From NCBI RefSeq assembly GCF_018604545.1, contig NZ_CP075896.1:744001-808000 (forward strand): a DNA stretch of 64,000 bases, given 5' to 3'. The translations under genes and the position numbers were made by a program. Within the stretch, counting starts at the first letter, position 1; each line of letters begins with the position of its first letter. The stretch is from Streptomyces koelreuteriae (GTDB taxonomy: Bacteria; Actinomycetota; Actinomycetes; Streptomycetales; Streptomycetaceae). The notes under the pieces were generated by a model. It was not told where the DNA came from. It did not search any database and was given only the letters and a program-made list of their open reading frames with translations. This document shows, piece by piece, positions 20,518-28,562 of the stretch.

Positions 20518-20862
20518 TCAGAAACGGCCGGGGTGGGCGGACAGCCAGTCCTTGGCCGCCGTCAGCAGGTCCGGATCGGCCGGGCGGGCCTCGTCGGGAT
20601 GGCGCTCGGCCCATCGGGTGACGTAGGGACACAGCGAGGCGACCGGGCTGTGCTCGCGTCCGGCGATGGCGTACAGCTCACGCGCGAGCGAACCGGCGAT
20701 GCCCTGGCCCTCGTGGGCCGGTTCGACGATCGTGTGCACGGGCACGAGCGCGCGCTCGGGGCTCTCGAGGACGAAGTACTCGATGCGGCCGACGACTTCA
20801 CCGCCGGTCAGCGCCTCCAGACGGCCGGCCTCCCGGTCGTCGCGGATCTCCAGGTCCTTCAT
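20518..20862 (-). CDS. YjdJ-type GNAT-like acetyltransferase domain protein
   Basis: This 114-residue protein is a short GNAT of the YjdJ type. It opens with beta strands (RLEALTGGEVVGRIEYFVL), has the acetyl-CoA loop segment VEPAHEGQGIAGSLARELYA, and contains VASLCPYVTRWAERHPD, which is typical of this subgroup. Substrates are generally unknown. AGGAG precedes the ATG. It lies 32 bp downstream of panD on the same strand and is probably co-transcribed with it. Confidence 0.82.
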   Translation of the reverse strand: MKDLEIRDDREAGRLEALTGGEVVGRIEYFVLESPERALVPVHTIVEPAHEGQGIAGSLARELYAIAGREHSPVASLCPYVTRWAERHPDEARPADPDLLTAAKDWLSAHPGRF

Positions 20863-20894
20863 ATGGACTTGCTCCTGTTCCCCTGCGGTCCCGG

Positions 20895-21314
20895 TCAGGC
20901 CCCGACGGCCTGCGGGCTGCGCTGCTGGTCCGAGCCCGGCACCGGCTCGGACGGGTCGGCGCCCAGGGCCACGATCCGGTTGTCGCGGTCCACGTGCACG
21001 ACCCTGGGGGTGAGTGCCCGCGCCTCGGCGTCCGTCACCTGTGCGTAGCTGATGATGATCACTAGGTCCCCGGGCTGCACGAGGTGCGCGGCGGCCCCGT
21101 TGATCCCGATCACCCCGGATCCGCGCTCGCCCTCGATGACATACGTCTCCAGCCGGGCGCCGTTGGTGACGTCCACGATGTGCACGAGCTCGCCGGGCAG
21201 CAGATCGGCGGCGTCGAGCAGATCGGCGTCGATGGTCACCGATCCCACGTAGTGCAGGTCGGCCTGGGTGACGGTGGCTCGGTGGATCTTTGATTTGAAC
21301 ATGGTTCGCAACAT
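20895..21314 (-). CDS. panD: Aspartate 1-decarboxylase
   Basis: The 139-residue product makes beta-alanine for pantothenate and coenzyme A. It is pyruvoyl-dependent and self-cleaving: the processing Gly-Ser pair is in [10 protein letters not shown], about residue 24-25, with the preceding Tyr conserved. [20 protein letters not shown] is also diagnostic. The start is ATG at 21312-21314 with GGGAG upstream. The last 20 residues form a hydrophilic tail rich in Pro, Ser and Gln, beyond the usual core. The gene is divergent from the iron-box-controlled isochorismatase gene. Confidence 0.93.
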   Translation of the reverse strand: MLRTMFKSKIHRATVTQADLHYVGSVTIDADLLDAADLLPGELVHIVDVTNGARLETYVIEGERGSGVIGINGAAAHLVQPGDLVIIISYAQVTDAEARALTPRVVHVDRDNRIVALGADPSEPVPGSDQQRSPQAVGA

Positions 21315-21489
21315 CGGTGCACTCCCACTATGACGCTCCCTGCCCGCGCTCTCGCAGGTCAAGGGCTACTGGTCGCCTTGCGAAGGGCCGACGTCAGCCT
21401 ACGCAAGGGAGTTCGGTGAGGTGCGTGACCATCGCCACATCCGGAAGGGCGGGTTGTGCTGTGTCAACTCCAGCCCCACGGAGCTCAAT

Positions 21490-21508
21490 TTAGGTTAGGC
21501 TAAGCTAA
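21490..21508 (+). promoter_or_regulatory. Iron box (DmdR/IdeR-type operator)
   Basis: TTAGGTTAGGCTAAGCTAA matches the actinobacterial iron-box consensus (TTAGGTTAGSCTAACCTAA) at 18 of 19 positions. It lies about 53 bp before the isochorismatase-like ATG, a position fit for repression by an Fe2+-bound DtxR-family regulator. panD starts about 175 bp away on the other side. Confidence 0.85.
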
Positions 21509-21560
21509 ATTTCTCGTTGGGTCCGGACCGCGTCGCGTGATCGGGGGGGAGAGAATCACC

Positions 21561-22217
21561 ATGGGCTTGCCGGCCATCGGCTCCTATCCCATGCCGGAGC
21601 GCTCGGCGATCCCCCGGTCGCAGGTCTCCTGGCGGATCGATCCGGCACGGGCCGCGCTCCTGGTTCATGACATGCAGAACCACTTCGTGCGGGCCTTTCC
21701 CGCCGGGCGTGCCCCCGTGGTGGAGCTCGTGGACAACATCGCGGCGCTCAGGGAGCTCGCCGACACCCTGGACATGCCGGTGGTGTTCAGTGCGGAGCCG
21801 GCCGGGCAGCCGCCCGCGCAGCGGGGGTTGGTCGGTGACATGTGGGGGCCCGGCATCGGGGACGAGCCTGACGCCGCGGCGATCATCGCGCCGCTCACTC
21901 CCCGGCCGGGCGAGCATCTGCTGGCGAACGTGCGCCACAACGCCTTTCTGCGCAGCCATCTCGGCAGGCTGCTGCGCTCCCAGAACCGGGACCAGCTGAT
22001 CATCTGCGGGGTGCACGCGCATCTCGGTGTCCTGCTGACCGCCGCGGACGCCTTCATGAACGACATCCAGCCGTTCGTCGTCGCCGACGCGGTCGCCGAC
22101 TTCTCCGCCGAGGAGCACAGCCTGGCGCTCCGGTGGGCCGCGCGTACCGGAGTGGTCTGTACGACGGACGGTCTGCTGCGCGCCCTGCTCCTGCACCGGG
22201 AGCGGAGAAACGCGTGA
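21561..22217 (+). CDS. Isochorismatase-family protein with altered active site
   Basis: The 218-residue protein resembles EntB/DhbB-type isochorismate lyase domains. VHDMQNHF carries the Asp (residue 37), and GVHAHLG has Gly where cysteine hydrolases have the nucleophile, as in true isochorismatases. [12 protein letters not shown] and the flanking helices also fit. The usual KWRYSAF segment reads NVRHNAF, so the active-site Lys is an Asn (about residue 123). There is no aryl-carrier domain. ATG at 21561 has a GGGGGGAGA ribosome site. An iron box lies upstream and the ArgB-like gene directly downstream. No catechol-siderophore genes are nearby, so its role is unclear. Confidence 0.75.
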   Translation: MGLPAIGSYPMPERSAIPRSQVSWRIDPARAALLVHDMQNHFVRAFPAGRAPVVELVDNIAALRELADTLDMPVVFSAEPAGQPPAQRGLVGDMWGPGIGDEPDAAAIIAPLTPRPGEHLLANVRHNAFLRSHLGRLLRSQNRDQLIICGVHAHLGVLLTAADAFMNDIQPFVVADAVADFSAEEHSLALRWAARTGVVCTTDGLLRALLLHRERRNA

Positions 22218-22279
22218 CGCTCTCGGCGCGGAGCACCGGTGCCTTCCTCGACGACACATCCTCGAATTGGAGTGACTCC

Positions 22280-23230
22280 GTGAGCGTGACCCAGGCCGAC
22301 CCGGTCGCGACCCGCCTCCCGTCCCTTGCCCAGCCGCCGGGTGAGCTGCTGGGCAGCGCGGTCGTCGTCAAGTTCGGCGGCAACGCCATGGTGGACGCGA
22401 GTCTGCAACGGGCCTTCGCCCAGGACATGGTGGAGCTGTGGCACGCGGGGCTGCGCCCGGTCGTCGTGCACGGCGGCGGGCCGCAGATCAGCTCGATGCT
22501 CGACCGTCTGGGCCTGGAGACCCGTTTCGAGGCGGGCCTCAGGGTCACCACCCCGGAGACCATGGACGTGGTGCGCATGGTGCTCACCGGCCGCGTCCAG
22601 CGGGAGCTGGTCGGCCACATCAACGCCCATGGGCCCTTCGCGGTCGGCCTGACCGGCGAGGACGCGCACACGATGACGGCGGTGCGGCGGCCGGCCCGGG
22701 TGGACGGCAGGACGGTGGACATCGGTCTCGTCGGCGATGTCGTGGACGTGAACCCGGCGATGGTGCGCGGGCTGCTGGAGCAGGGGCACATCCCCGTCGT
22801 CTCCCCCGTGGCGCGCGGTGCGGACGGGCAGGTCTACAACGTCAACGCCGATCTCGCGGCGTCGGCCCTCGCCGTCGCCCTCGACGCCGAGCGGCTGGTG
22901 ATGCTCACCGATGTCGAGGGGCTGTACGCGGACTGGCCGCACAGCACCGAGGTGATCGGACGCCTGACGGCCGGTGCGCTGGAGGGGCTGCTGCCCGGGC
23001 TGGCGAGCGGGATGCTGCCGAAGATGGAGGGCTGTCTGCGTGCCGTCCAGGGCGGCGTGCGCAAGGCGCATGTGCTGGACGGGCGTGTGCCGCACGCGGT
23101 GCTGCGCGGCGTGCTCGCCGAGACCAGCCCGGGCACGACCGTGGTTCCCGACGCCGATTCCGGCGCGGTCTCCGGCTCGGTTTCCGGCTCGGTTTCCGGC
23201 GCGGTTTCCGGCGTGGTCACCAAGTCCTGA
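22280..23230 (+). CDS. argB: N-acetylglutamate kinase (ArgB) homologue
   Basis: The protein has about 316 residues of the amino-acid kinase fold. Diagnostic segments are [12 protein letters not shown] (ATP site Lys and Gly loop), [11 protein letters not shown] (substrate loop), [10 protein letters not shown] and [14 protein letters not shown] phosphorylates N-acetylglutamate on the way to ornithine and arginine. GTG at 22280 has GGAGTG upstream. An in-frame GTG at 22214 overlapping the preceding stop (GTGA) with GGAG before it is an alternative and would add 22 residues. The last 20 residues are a Ser-Gly-Ala/Ser-Val repeat. Ornithine is the precursor of coelichelin, so an iron-controlled supply role is plausible. 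The housekeeping argB is probably elsewhere. Confidence 0.82.
   Translation: MSVTQADPVATRLPSLAQPPGELLGSAVVVKFGGNAMVDASLQRAFAQDMVELWHAGLRPVVVHGGGPQISSMLDRLGLETRFEAGLRVTTPETMDVVRMVLTGRVQRELVGHINAHGPFAVGLTGEDAHTMTAVRRPARVDGRTVDIGLVGDVVDVNPAMVRGLLEQGHIPVVSPVARGADGQVYNVNADLAASALAVALDAERLVMLTDVEGLYADWPHSTEVIGRLTAGALEGLLPGLASGMLPKMEGCLRAVQGGVRKAHVLDGRVPHAVLRGVLAETSPGTTVVPDADSGAVSGSVSGSVSGAVSGVVTKS
23159..23218 (+). repeat. Five tandem 12-bp units at the 3' end of the argB-like gene
   Basis: Units start at 23159, 23171, 23183, 23195 and 23207, each close to TCCGGCTCGGTT, and encode Ser-Gly-x-Val. They appear to be a slippage expansion that extends the protein tail and reaches the overlap with the convergent gene. 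The copy number should vary between strains. Confidence 0.85.
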
Positions 23231-23747
23231 CCAGGACACGGGCGTTGCGCCGTGGGTCCAGGGACTCCGCCCAGGCCCGCGGCGCCAGGTCGGCGGTCGT
23301 GGGTGTGAAGCCGTAGCGCAGGAACAGTCCGCCGCTGCCGGTGGTCGCCGTGAACAGGGCGTCGAGTGATCGGGCTCGGGCCATGGTCAGGACCGCGCGC
23401 AGCAGCCCTGCTCCCGCTCCGCTCCCCTGCTGGTGCTCCGCCACGCAGAAGTTGTAGACGACGCCTGCGAGTCCGGCGTCTGCTCCCCCGTCGGGATCCC
23501 CGTCGCGATACGCCCGCATGCCCACGCAGCCTTCCAGGGTGCCGTCCGATGCCTCCAGTACCAGGAAGTCCGCGGCACGGTCGGCGTAGAGGGAGACGGG
23601 GCGTTCGCGCAGCGCACCCGAGGCCACGAAGGGGAGGGACAGGGCGGCGAGCGCGGTGGCCTCGTCGGGGCGGGCGGTGCGCACCGAGAACGAGGGCGTG
23701 AGAAGAGCGTGCGGCGGCGCGGCGGGGCGCGGCGTAGCCGTGGTCAA
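23217..23747 (-). CDS. GNAT family N-acetyltransferase, probable TTG start
   Basis: The protein has about 176 residues. Its GNAT core runs from [17 protein letters not shown] through [23 protein letters not shown] (acetyl-CoA loop) to [26 protein letters not shown] at 23745-23747 is preferred because AGGAAGG lies about 7 nt upstream; the open frame continues further but with poor composition. It follows the amidohydrolase gene by 35 bp on the same strand, so it may belong to the iron-controlled cchK transcript. Its last 14 bp overlap the 3' end of the convergent argB-like gene. The acceptor substrate is unknown. Confidence 0.72.
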   Translation of the reverse strand: MTTATPRPAAPPHALLTPSFSVRTARPDEATALAALSLPFVASGALRERPVSLYADRAADFLVLEASDGTLEGCVGMRAYRDGDPDGGADAGLAGVVYNFCVAEHQQGSGAGAGLLRAVLTMARARSLDALFTATTGSGGLFLRYGFTPTTADLAPRAWAESLDPRRNARVLVRTW

Positions 23748-23782
23748 GGGATTCCTTCCTCGGTACCGGGCGGGGGCCCGGA

Positions 23783-25357
23783 TCAAACGCGCGGACGGCT
23801 CGGGCGGCCGTCGACGTACGTCTCGACGACCTCGATGTCGCCTATGCGGGAGGGGTCGACGCGTCGAGGGTCGTCGCCGAGGACGACCAGGTCGGCGCGT
23901 TTGCCGGGGGTCAGGCTCCCCAGGCTGTTCTCCCAGTGGCAGGCATGGGCGCCGGCGACGGTGTACGCGTGCAGGGCCTCGTCGACCGTGACGGCCTCGT
24001 CCGGGCCGATGAGCTGTCCCGAGGTGGAGGCGCGCTCGACCATGAACTGGACGGCGCGCAGGGGCGATCCGTCGGCGACGGGGCGGTCCGAGCTGCCCAC
24101 CAGCGGGATGCCGTGGTCCAGGAACGCCCGGCCCCGGTACATCCACGGCGCACGTTCCTCGCCCATGATCGACGCGTAGTCGTCGCCGAAGTACCTGAGG
24201 AAGTTGGGCTGGATCACCGCGCTGACGCCGAGGCGCGCGAAGCGCGGGAGCTGGTCGGGCCGGATCAGCCCGGCGTGTTCGATGCGGTGGCGGGCCTCGG
24301 GCCGGGGCCGCAGGCGCTGGGCGCGGTCGAGGGCGTCCAGGGCGATGTCGGCCGCGCGGTCGCCGATCGCGTGCACGGCGAGCTGCCAGCCGGCGAGGTG
24401 GCCGTCCACGATGAGGTCCGTGAGCGCCTCCGGGTCGTCCTGCAACTGCCCGGTGTGGTCGAGCCCTTCGTACGGGCTGGTCAGCGCGGCCGTACGGGCC
24501 ATCATGCCGCCGTCGGTGTAGATCTTCAGCGCGCCCACGGAGAGCCGGTCGTCGCCGAACCCGGTGCGCAGGCCGAGATCGAGGGCCCTGGGGATGCCGT
24601 CGGTCTCGTGTGCGGAGACCGGGCTCAGCCGGTCCCCGGACACCATGAGCTGCACGCGCAGGGGCAGCAGGCCGTTGTCCTGGGCTAGCTGGTAGGCGCC
24701 GAGTTCGACGGGGCTGTGGCCGAAGAGCTTGCCGCCGATGCCCGCTTCGGCGCAGGCGGTGATGCCCTCGGTGAGGCAGGTGCGGGCGGCCCGGCCGATC
24801 GCCTCGGCCAGGTCCTGCTGGGAGTGCGGCAGACGCAGGGCGCGGGCGGCGCCCATGGCCTGCTCGGCGAGGAAGCCGTTCTCGTGCGGGATGTCGGCGG
24901 GCAGCAGATCCAGAACCGCCGTGTTGACGACGCAGCCGTGGCCGGAGTCGTGCAGCAGGAAGATCTTGCGTCCGTCGCTGACCTTGTCGAGCTCGGCGGC
25001 GGTCAGATGGCGGCCCAGGGCCCGCTGGTCGTAGCCGGCGATGCTCACCCAGTCGCCGGGCGCGCGGGTGCGGGCGACGGCTTCCGCGACGAGCGCGAGG
25101 ACGTCGTCGATCCGGGTGCGGCCGGCGATGCTCGGGGTGTTCTGTTTGAACCCGGTCCAGGCGAGGTGCACATGGGCGTCGATGAACCCGGGGAGCACGG
25201 TGGCCCCCTGGAGGTCGATCACCTCACGGGCGGGCAGGGAGGTCACGGCCGCGTCGAGGCCCGCGATCCGGCCCTGCCAGATGCCCACGTCATGGGCGAC
25301 CGGATGGTCCGGGTCCATGGTGAGGAAACGGGCGTTGGTCAGCCTGGTGCACAGCAT
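23783..25357 (-). CDS. Amidohydrolase family protein (YtcJ / Amidohydro_3 type)
   Basis: The protein has about 524 residues. The metal-binding HxH is in GFIDAHVHLAW, later motifs are IYTDGGMMARTAAL, AVHAIGDRAAD, HRIEHAGLI and SSDRPVADGSPL, and the C-terminal GSLTPGKRADLVVLGDDP closes the composite beta domain typical of this superfamily. Members cleave amides, formamides or N-acyl groups. ATG at 25355-25357 lies 8 bp after the cchK stop, so the two should share a transcript from the cchK iron box. No signal peptide is present, so it acts in the cytoplasm. I am not aware of a role for it in coelichelin biosynthesis. Confidence 0.8.
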   Translation of the reverse strand: MLCTRLTNARFLTMDPDHPVAHDVGIWQGRIAGLDAAVTSLPAREVIDLQGATVLPGFIDAHVHLAWTGFKQNTPSIAGRTRIDDVLALVAEAVARTRAPGDWVSIAGYDQRALGRHLTAAELDKVSDGRKIFLLHDSGHGCVVNTAVLDLLPADIPHENGFLAEQAMGAARALRLPHSQQDLAEAIGRAARTCLTEGITACAEAGIGGKLFGHSPVELGAYQLAQDNGLLPLRVQLMVSGDRLSPVSAHETDGIPRALDLGLRTGFGDDRLSVGALKIYTDGGMMARTAALTSPYEGLDHTGQLQDDPEALTDLIVDGHLAGWQLAVHAIGDRAADIALDALDRAQRLRPRPEARHRIEHAGLIRPDQLPRFARLGVSAVIQPNFLRYFGDDYASIMGEERAPWMYRGRAFLDHGIPLVGSSDRPVADGSPLRAVQFMVERASTSGQLIGPDEAVTVDEALHAYTVAGAHACHWENSLGSLTPGKRADLVVLGDDPRRVDPSRIGDIEVVETYVDGRPSRPRV

Positions 25358-25365
25358 CGGTGAGG

Positions 25366-25578
25366 TCAGACGTCCATCGTCGCGGCGAGGGACCTCGGGC
25401 GCAGGTCCGTCCAGTGGGTCTCGACGTACTCCAGGCACGCTTCCCGGGTGTTCTCCTCGAAGGCGATCGTCCAGCCCCCGGGTACCTCGGCGAACGACGG
25501 CCAGAGTGAGTGCTGGCCCTCGTCGTTCACCAGGACCAGGAAGCGGCCCTCGTTGTCGTCGAAGGGGTTGGTGCTCAT
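25366..25578 (-). CDS. cchK: MbtH-like protein of the coelichelin cluster
   Basis: The 70-residue protein shows the MbtH signature: [19 protein letters not shown] followed by [17 protein letters not shown]. MbtH-like proteins bind adenylation domains of NRPSs and are needed for their folding and activity; here the partner should be CchH. It is divergent from cchJ, and the 94 bp between them contain a single iron box that can serve both. The amidohydrolase gene starts 8 bp after its stop. Confidence 0.93.
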   Translation of the reverse strand: MSTNPFDDNEGRFLVLVNDEGQHSLWPSFAEVPGGWTIAFEENTREACLEYVETHWTDLRPRSLAATMDV

Positions 25579-25605
25579 GCTCGATGCCTCCTTGGAAGGC
25601 CAAGA

Positions 25606-25624
25606 TTAGGTTAGGCTCGCCTAA
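25606..25624 (+). promoter_or_regulatory. Iron box between cchK and cchJ
   Basis: TTAGGTTAGGCTCGCCTAA matches the consensus at 17 of 19 positions. It sits in the 94-bp divergent spacer, 28 bp from the cchK ATG and 48 bp from the cchJ ATG. One DmdR-type repressor site therefore probably controls both directions. Confidence 0.9.
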
Positions 25625-25672
25625 TTGATTGGAGCTTAGCCTTTGTCCCTTCCCTCTCACAAGGAGACACTC

Positions 25673-26782
25673 ATGCGCCTGGTCGCGGCCGACATGGAGG
25701 AAGCCGACGCCTTCACCGGATTCGGGCTGCCCGGCGTCCCCGGCACCGACGAGTTCTGGGCCGCGGCGGGGGCGCCCGCCGTGAAACCGGCCGAGGACGG
25801 TGGCTGGGTGACCCTCTTCCTGTGGCGTGGGGCTCAGGCGCGGGTCGGTTTCGAGAGCTGGTCGGATCCGGTGCCCCTGCGCCGCTGGGCCGACTCGGAC
25901 TGCTGGTACGCCGAGGTGCGCATGCCCGAGCGGCTGCGGGTGACGTATCAGTTCCTGGTGGACGACGCGGCGTACGCCGACCCGCTCAACCCGGCCGGTG
26001 CGGGCGGTGAGCGGTCCATCGTGGCGACGCCGGACGCGCCGGAGCAGCCGCACTGGCCGGTCGTCGGTGCCGACGAGGTGCTGCCCCTGCCGCGTACGCG
26101 GATCCGCTGGGCCAGTGAACGGCTCGGGGGGCGGCGGACCGTGCGGGTCCATCCGGTGGGGGGCGGTGGGCCCGTGGTCCTGCTGCTCGACGGGGACGAC
26201 TGGCTGTATCTGCATCCGGCCACGACCGCGTTCGAATCGGCCGTGGCCGCGGGTGAGCTGCCGCCGGTGACGCTGGTCTTTCTGCCGGCCAAGGACCGGG
26301 CCGAGGAGTTCACGTGCCGGGCCGGGTTGTGGGAGGCGGTGCGGGACGAACTGCTGCCGCTGGTGGCGGAGTCGGGTGTGCCGGCCGATCTTGACCGGCT
26401 GGTGGTTGCCGGGCAGAGCCTCAGCGGGCTGAGCGCGGTGTATGCGGCGCTGGAGTTTCCCGGTCTTGTGTCGCGGGTTGCCTGTCAGTCGGGGTCGTTC
26501 TGGTGGCAGCCGGGTGCGATGGGGGCGGCTGATCCGTTGGGAGGGCCGGTGGGGGGTGTGATCGCCGAGCGGTTGCGGGCGGGTGGTGATCTGTCGGGGC
26601 TGCGGGTGGCGTTCGATGTCGGGGAGCATGAGGAGCGGATGCTGCCGCACTGTGAGCTGGTCGAGGCCTTGGTTGAGCAGGGTGGTGCGAGTGTGCGGGT
26701 TTCGCGGGCGGCTTCCGGGCATGACCGGGCCGGGTGGCGTCATGCCCTGCTTCGGGATGTGGGCTGGGCCCTCGGTGAGTAG
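25673..26782 (+). CDS. cchJ: Siderophore esterase (Fes-like) of the coelichelin cluster
   Basis: The protein has about 369 residues. An N-terminal enterochelin-esterase-like beta domain (LFLWRGAQARVGFESWSD, VRMPERLRVTYQFLVDD) precedes an alpha/beta-hydrolase with nucleophile motif GQSLSG (AGQSLSGLSAVYAALEFP) and a late His in SGHDRAGWRHAL. It has no signal peptide and probably hydrolyses the imported ferric siderophore to release iron, though coelichelin has amide rather than ester bonds, so its exact reaction is open. ATG at 25673 follows AAGGAG. It is driven from the iron box at 25606-25624. Its 3' end faces cchI. Confidence 0.88.
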   Translation: MRLVAADMEEADAFTGFGLPGVPGTDEFWAAAGAPAVKPAEDGGWVTLFLWRGAQARVGFESWSDPVPLRRWADSDCWYAEVRMPERLRVTYQFLVDDAAYADPLNPAGAGGERSIVATPDAPEQPHWPVVGADEVLPLPRTRIRWASERLGGRRTVRVHPVGGGGPVVLLLDGDDWLYLHPATTAFESAVAAGELPPVTLVFLPAKDRAEEFTCRAGLWEAVRDELLPLVAESGVPADLDRLVVAGQSLSGLSAVYAALEFPGLVSRVACQSGSFWWQPGAMGAADPLGGPVGGVIAERLRAGGDLSGLRVAFDVGEHEERMLPHCELVEALVEQGGASVRVSRAASGHDRAGWRHALLRDVGWALGE

Positions 26783-26796
26783 TTGTCCGCGGGGCG

Positions 26797-26830
26797 GTGG
26801 GGGCTGGTCGCGCAGTTCCCCGCGCCCCTA
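26797..26830. repeat. 34-bp dispersed repeat, copy 1 (intergenic)
   Basis: This sequence, with GGGGC/GCCCC ends and an internal GCGCGG-type core, lies between the convergent cchJ and cchI genes (26783-26861). The same 34 bp occur at 33055-33088 inside cchH. From memory, very similar short elements are common in Streptomyces intergenic regions. The inverted GGGGC ends may give some terminator function here. Confidence 0.85.
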
Positions 26831-26861
26831 AAAGCCAGGCCCCCCCGGGCCCCTCAGAGAG

Positions 26862-28562
26862 TCACCGTGCGACCGCCAGGCAGTACGCCTTGTCGTTGGC
26901 CAAGAGGTTCCGGTGGGTGTCCTCCGCCGTGACCACGCCCTCGTCCAGGACCAGCACCCGGTCGGCCGCGTCCAGGAAGGCCGGGCTGCTGGTGATGACG
27001 ATGGTCGTGCGGCCTCGGCGTAGTTTCGCCACGTTGCGGGCGACCAGTTGTTCGGTGACCGCGTCGACCGCCGTCGTCGGGTCGTGCAGGACGAGGACCT
27101 CGGTGTCGGCCGCCAGGGCGCGGGCCAGGGAGAGGCGTTGGCGCTGGCCTCCGGAGAGGTTCGCGCCGCGGTCGCGGACGCCGTAGTCGAGGCCGTCGCG
27201 GTGCAGGGCGACCACGTCGGTCAGCATGGACGCCTCGACGGCCTCGGGGACCGAACCGCTGGTGCCCGAGGGGTCGATGTTGGTGCGCAGGGTGCCCGCG
27301 AAGATCTCCCCGTCGTAGGGGTTCACGAGGAGGTGCTCGCGGACCGCCTCGACCGACAGGTCCGCCAGCTCCTGCCCGCCGACCCGGACGACTCCCTCGT
27401 ACGCGTCGGGCGGGACGTTCACGGCCAGGACGGCCGCCAGGTCGGCGGCGGCGCGCGGCTGGTAGGCGGCGATGGCGACGAACTCGCCGGCCGCCACCTG
27501 GAAGCGCACCTTGTTCAGGGAGCCATGGCGGACGCAGTCGATCTCCAGGTCCGCGCCCGGGGCCGGTCGCCCGGACCCCGGCGTGGTGACCGGCGGCGCC
27601 GACAGGACCAGCGCCATCCGCTCGGCCGAGGCCCGCGCGATCATCACGTACTTCGGCATCTCCGAGAACAGCCGGAGCGGTTCCATGATGAACTGCGCCA
27701 GGCCCACGGCCATGACGAGTTCCCCGATGGTGATCCGGCCGTCGAACGCCAGCCAGCCCGCCGTCAGGGTCACGGCTCCGGCCAGGACCGCGTTGAGGGC
27801 CAGCGCGGTGCCGGCGTACACGCCGTTCACCTTGGCGACGACGATCGACTGGTGCCTCGCCTCGGTGCTGACCTTGCGGTAGGAGCCGAAGGCCGCGTGG
27901 TTGCCGCCGAATCCGTGCAGCGGGCGCAGGCCGGTGATCAGGTCGGCGACCTTCGCACCGGCCCGCGCCACCCGGGCCTGCTGTTCCTGGGTGCTGCTGC
28001 CGATCCGCCGGGACATCACGCTGAGGATCGACAGGATCGCGACAGTGCCGACGATCACCAGCAGGCCGAGCCGGATGTCGGCCATGCCCAGCGCGACGGC
28101 CGCGACGACCACCGCGACCATCGAGCTGATCAGCATCGGTACCACTTCGACGATGTCGGCGGTCTGGTCGGCGTCCTCGGTGGCGATGGTCAGGACCTCG
28201 CCGGACTTGAGGTCGACGTCCCTGGCCACCGGTTGCAGGCCGCAGGCGGCGACCTTCACGCGCCAGCGGTGCGCCTCGGTCGTGTTGGCCTTCTGCAGGA
28301 TCCGCATGCCGAACCGCCAGGACAGCGACACGGTCGTGATGATCACGGCCAGGGCCGCGATCGACAGGGCGAGCGCGCCGAGGCTCCGCTCCCCCTGCAT
28401 CGTGTGCTCGACGATCATGCCGAGCGCGATGGGGAAGGCCGTCTCACCGGCCTGGTAGAGCCCCATGAGGAAGGTGCCGGCGGCCATGGCGCCGATGTTG
28501 CGGCGCAGGGCCGTGCGGAGGATGGCGGCCCCGGGGCGGGGCCGCTGCGTGTCAGTTGTCAT
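26862..28562 (-). CDS. cchI: ABC half-transporter (exporter type) with degenerate ATP site
   Basis: The protein has about 566 residues: six TM helices in residues 1-310, then a nucleotide-binding domain. The signature [15 protein letters not shown] is intact (about residue 469), but the Walker A position reads [13 protein letters not shown] with no GKS/T, Walker B reads VLVLHDPTT, the Q-loop Gln is Asn and the H-loop His is Ser (ITSSPAF). It therefore cannot form a normal ATPase alone and should pair with CchG, whose defects are complementary. The pair probably exports coelichelin. The ATG at 28562 overlaps the cchH stop by 11 bp, so translation is probably coupled. Confidence 0.88.
   Translation of the reverse strand: MTTDTQRPRPGAAILRTALRRNIGAMAAGTFLMGLYQAGETAFPIALGMIVEHTMQGERSLGALALSIAALAVIITTVSLSWRFGMRILQKANTTEAHRWRVKVAACGLQPVARDVDLKSGEVLTIATEDADQTADIVEVVPMLISSMVAVVVAAVALGMADIRLGLLVIVGTVAILSILSVMSRRIGSSTQEQQARVARAGAKVADLITGLRPLHGFGGNHAAFGSYRKVSTEARHQSIVVAKVNGVYAGTALALNAVLAGAVTLTAGWLAFDGRITIGELVMAVGLAQFIMEPLRLFSEMPKYVMIARASAERMALVLSAPPVTTPGSGRPAPGADLEIDCVRHGSLNKVRFQVAAGEFVAIAAYQPRAAADLAAVLAVNVPPDAYEGVVRVGGQELADLSVEAVREHLLVNPYDGEIFAGTLRTNIDPSGTSGSVPEAVEASMLTDVVALHRDGLDYGVRDRGANLSGGQRQRLSLARALAADTEVLVLHDPTTAVDAVTEQLVARNVAKLRRGRTTIVITSSPAFLDAADRVLVLDEGVVTAEDTHRNLLANDKAYCLAVAR

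Noticed and set aside
20121..20621. Gly/Ser-rich plus-strand frame overlapping the proline-rich gene
   Set aside because: It is the complement of the proline codons, starts inside the gnd terminator and has no ribosome binding site. The minus frame has GGAGGG before its ATG.
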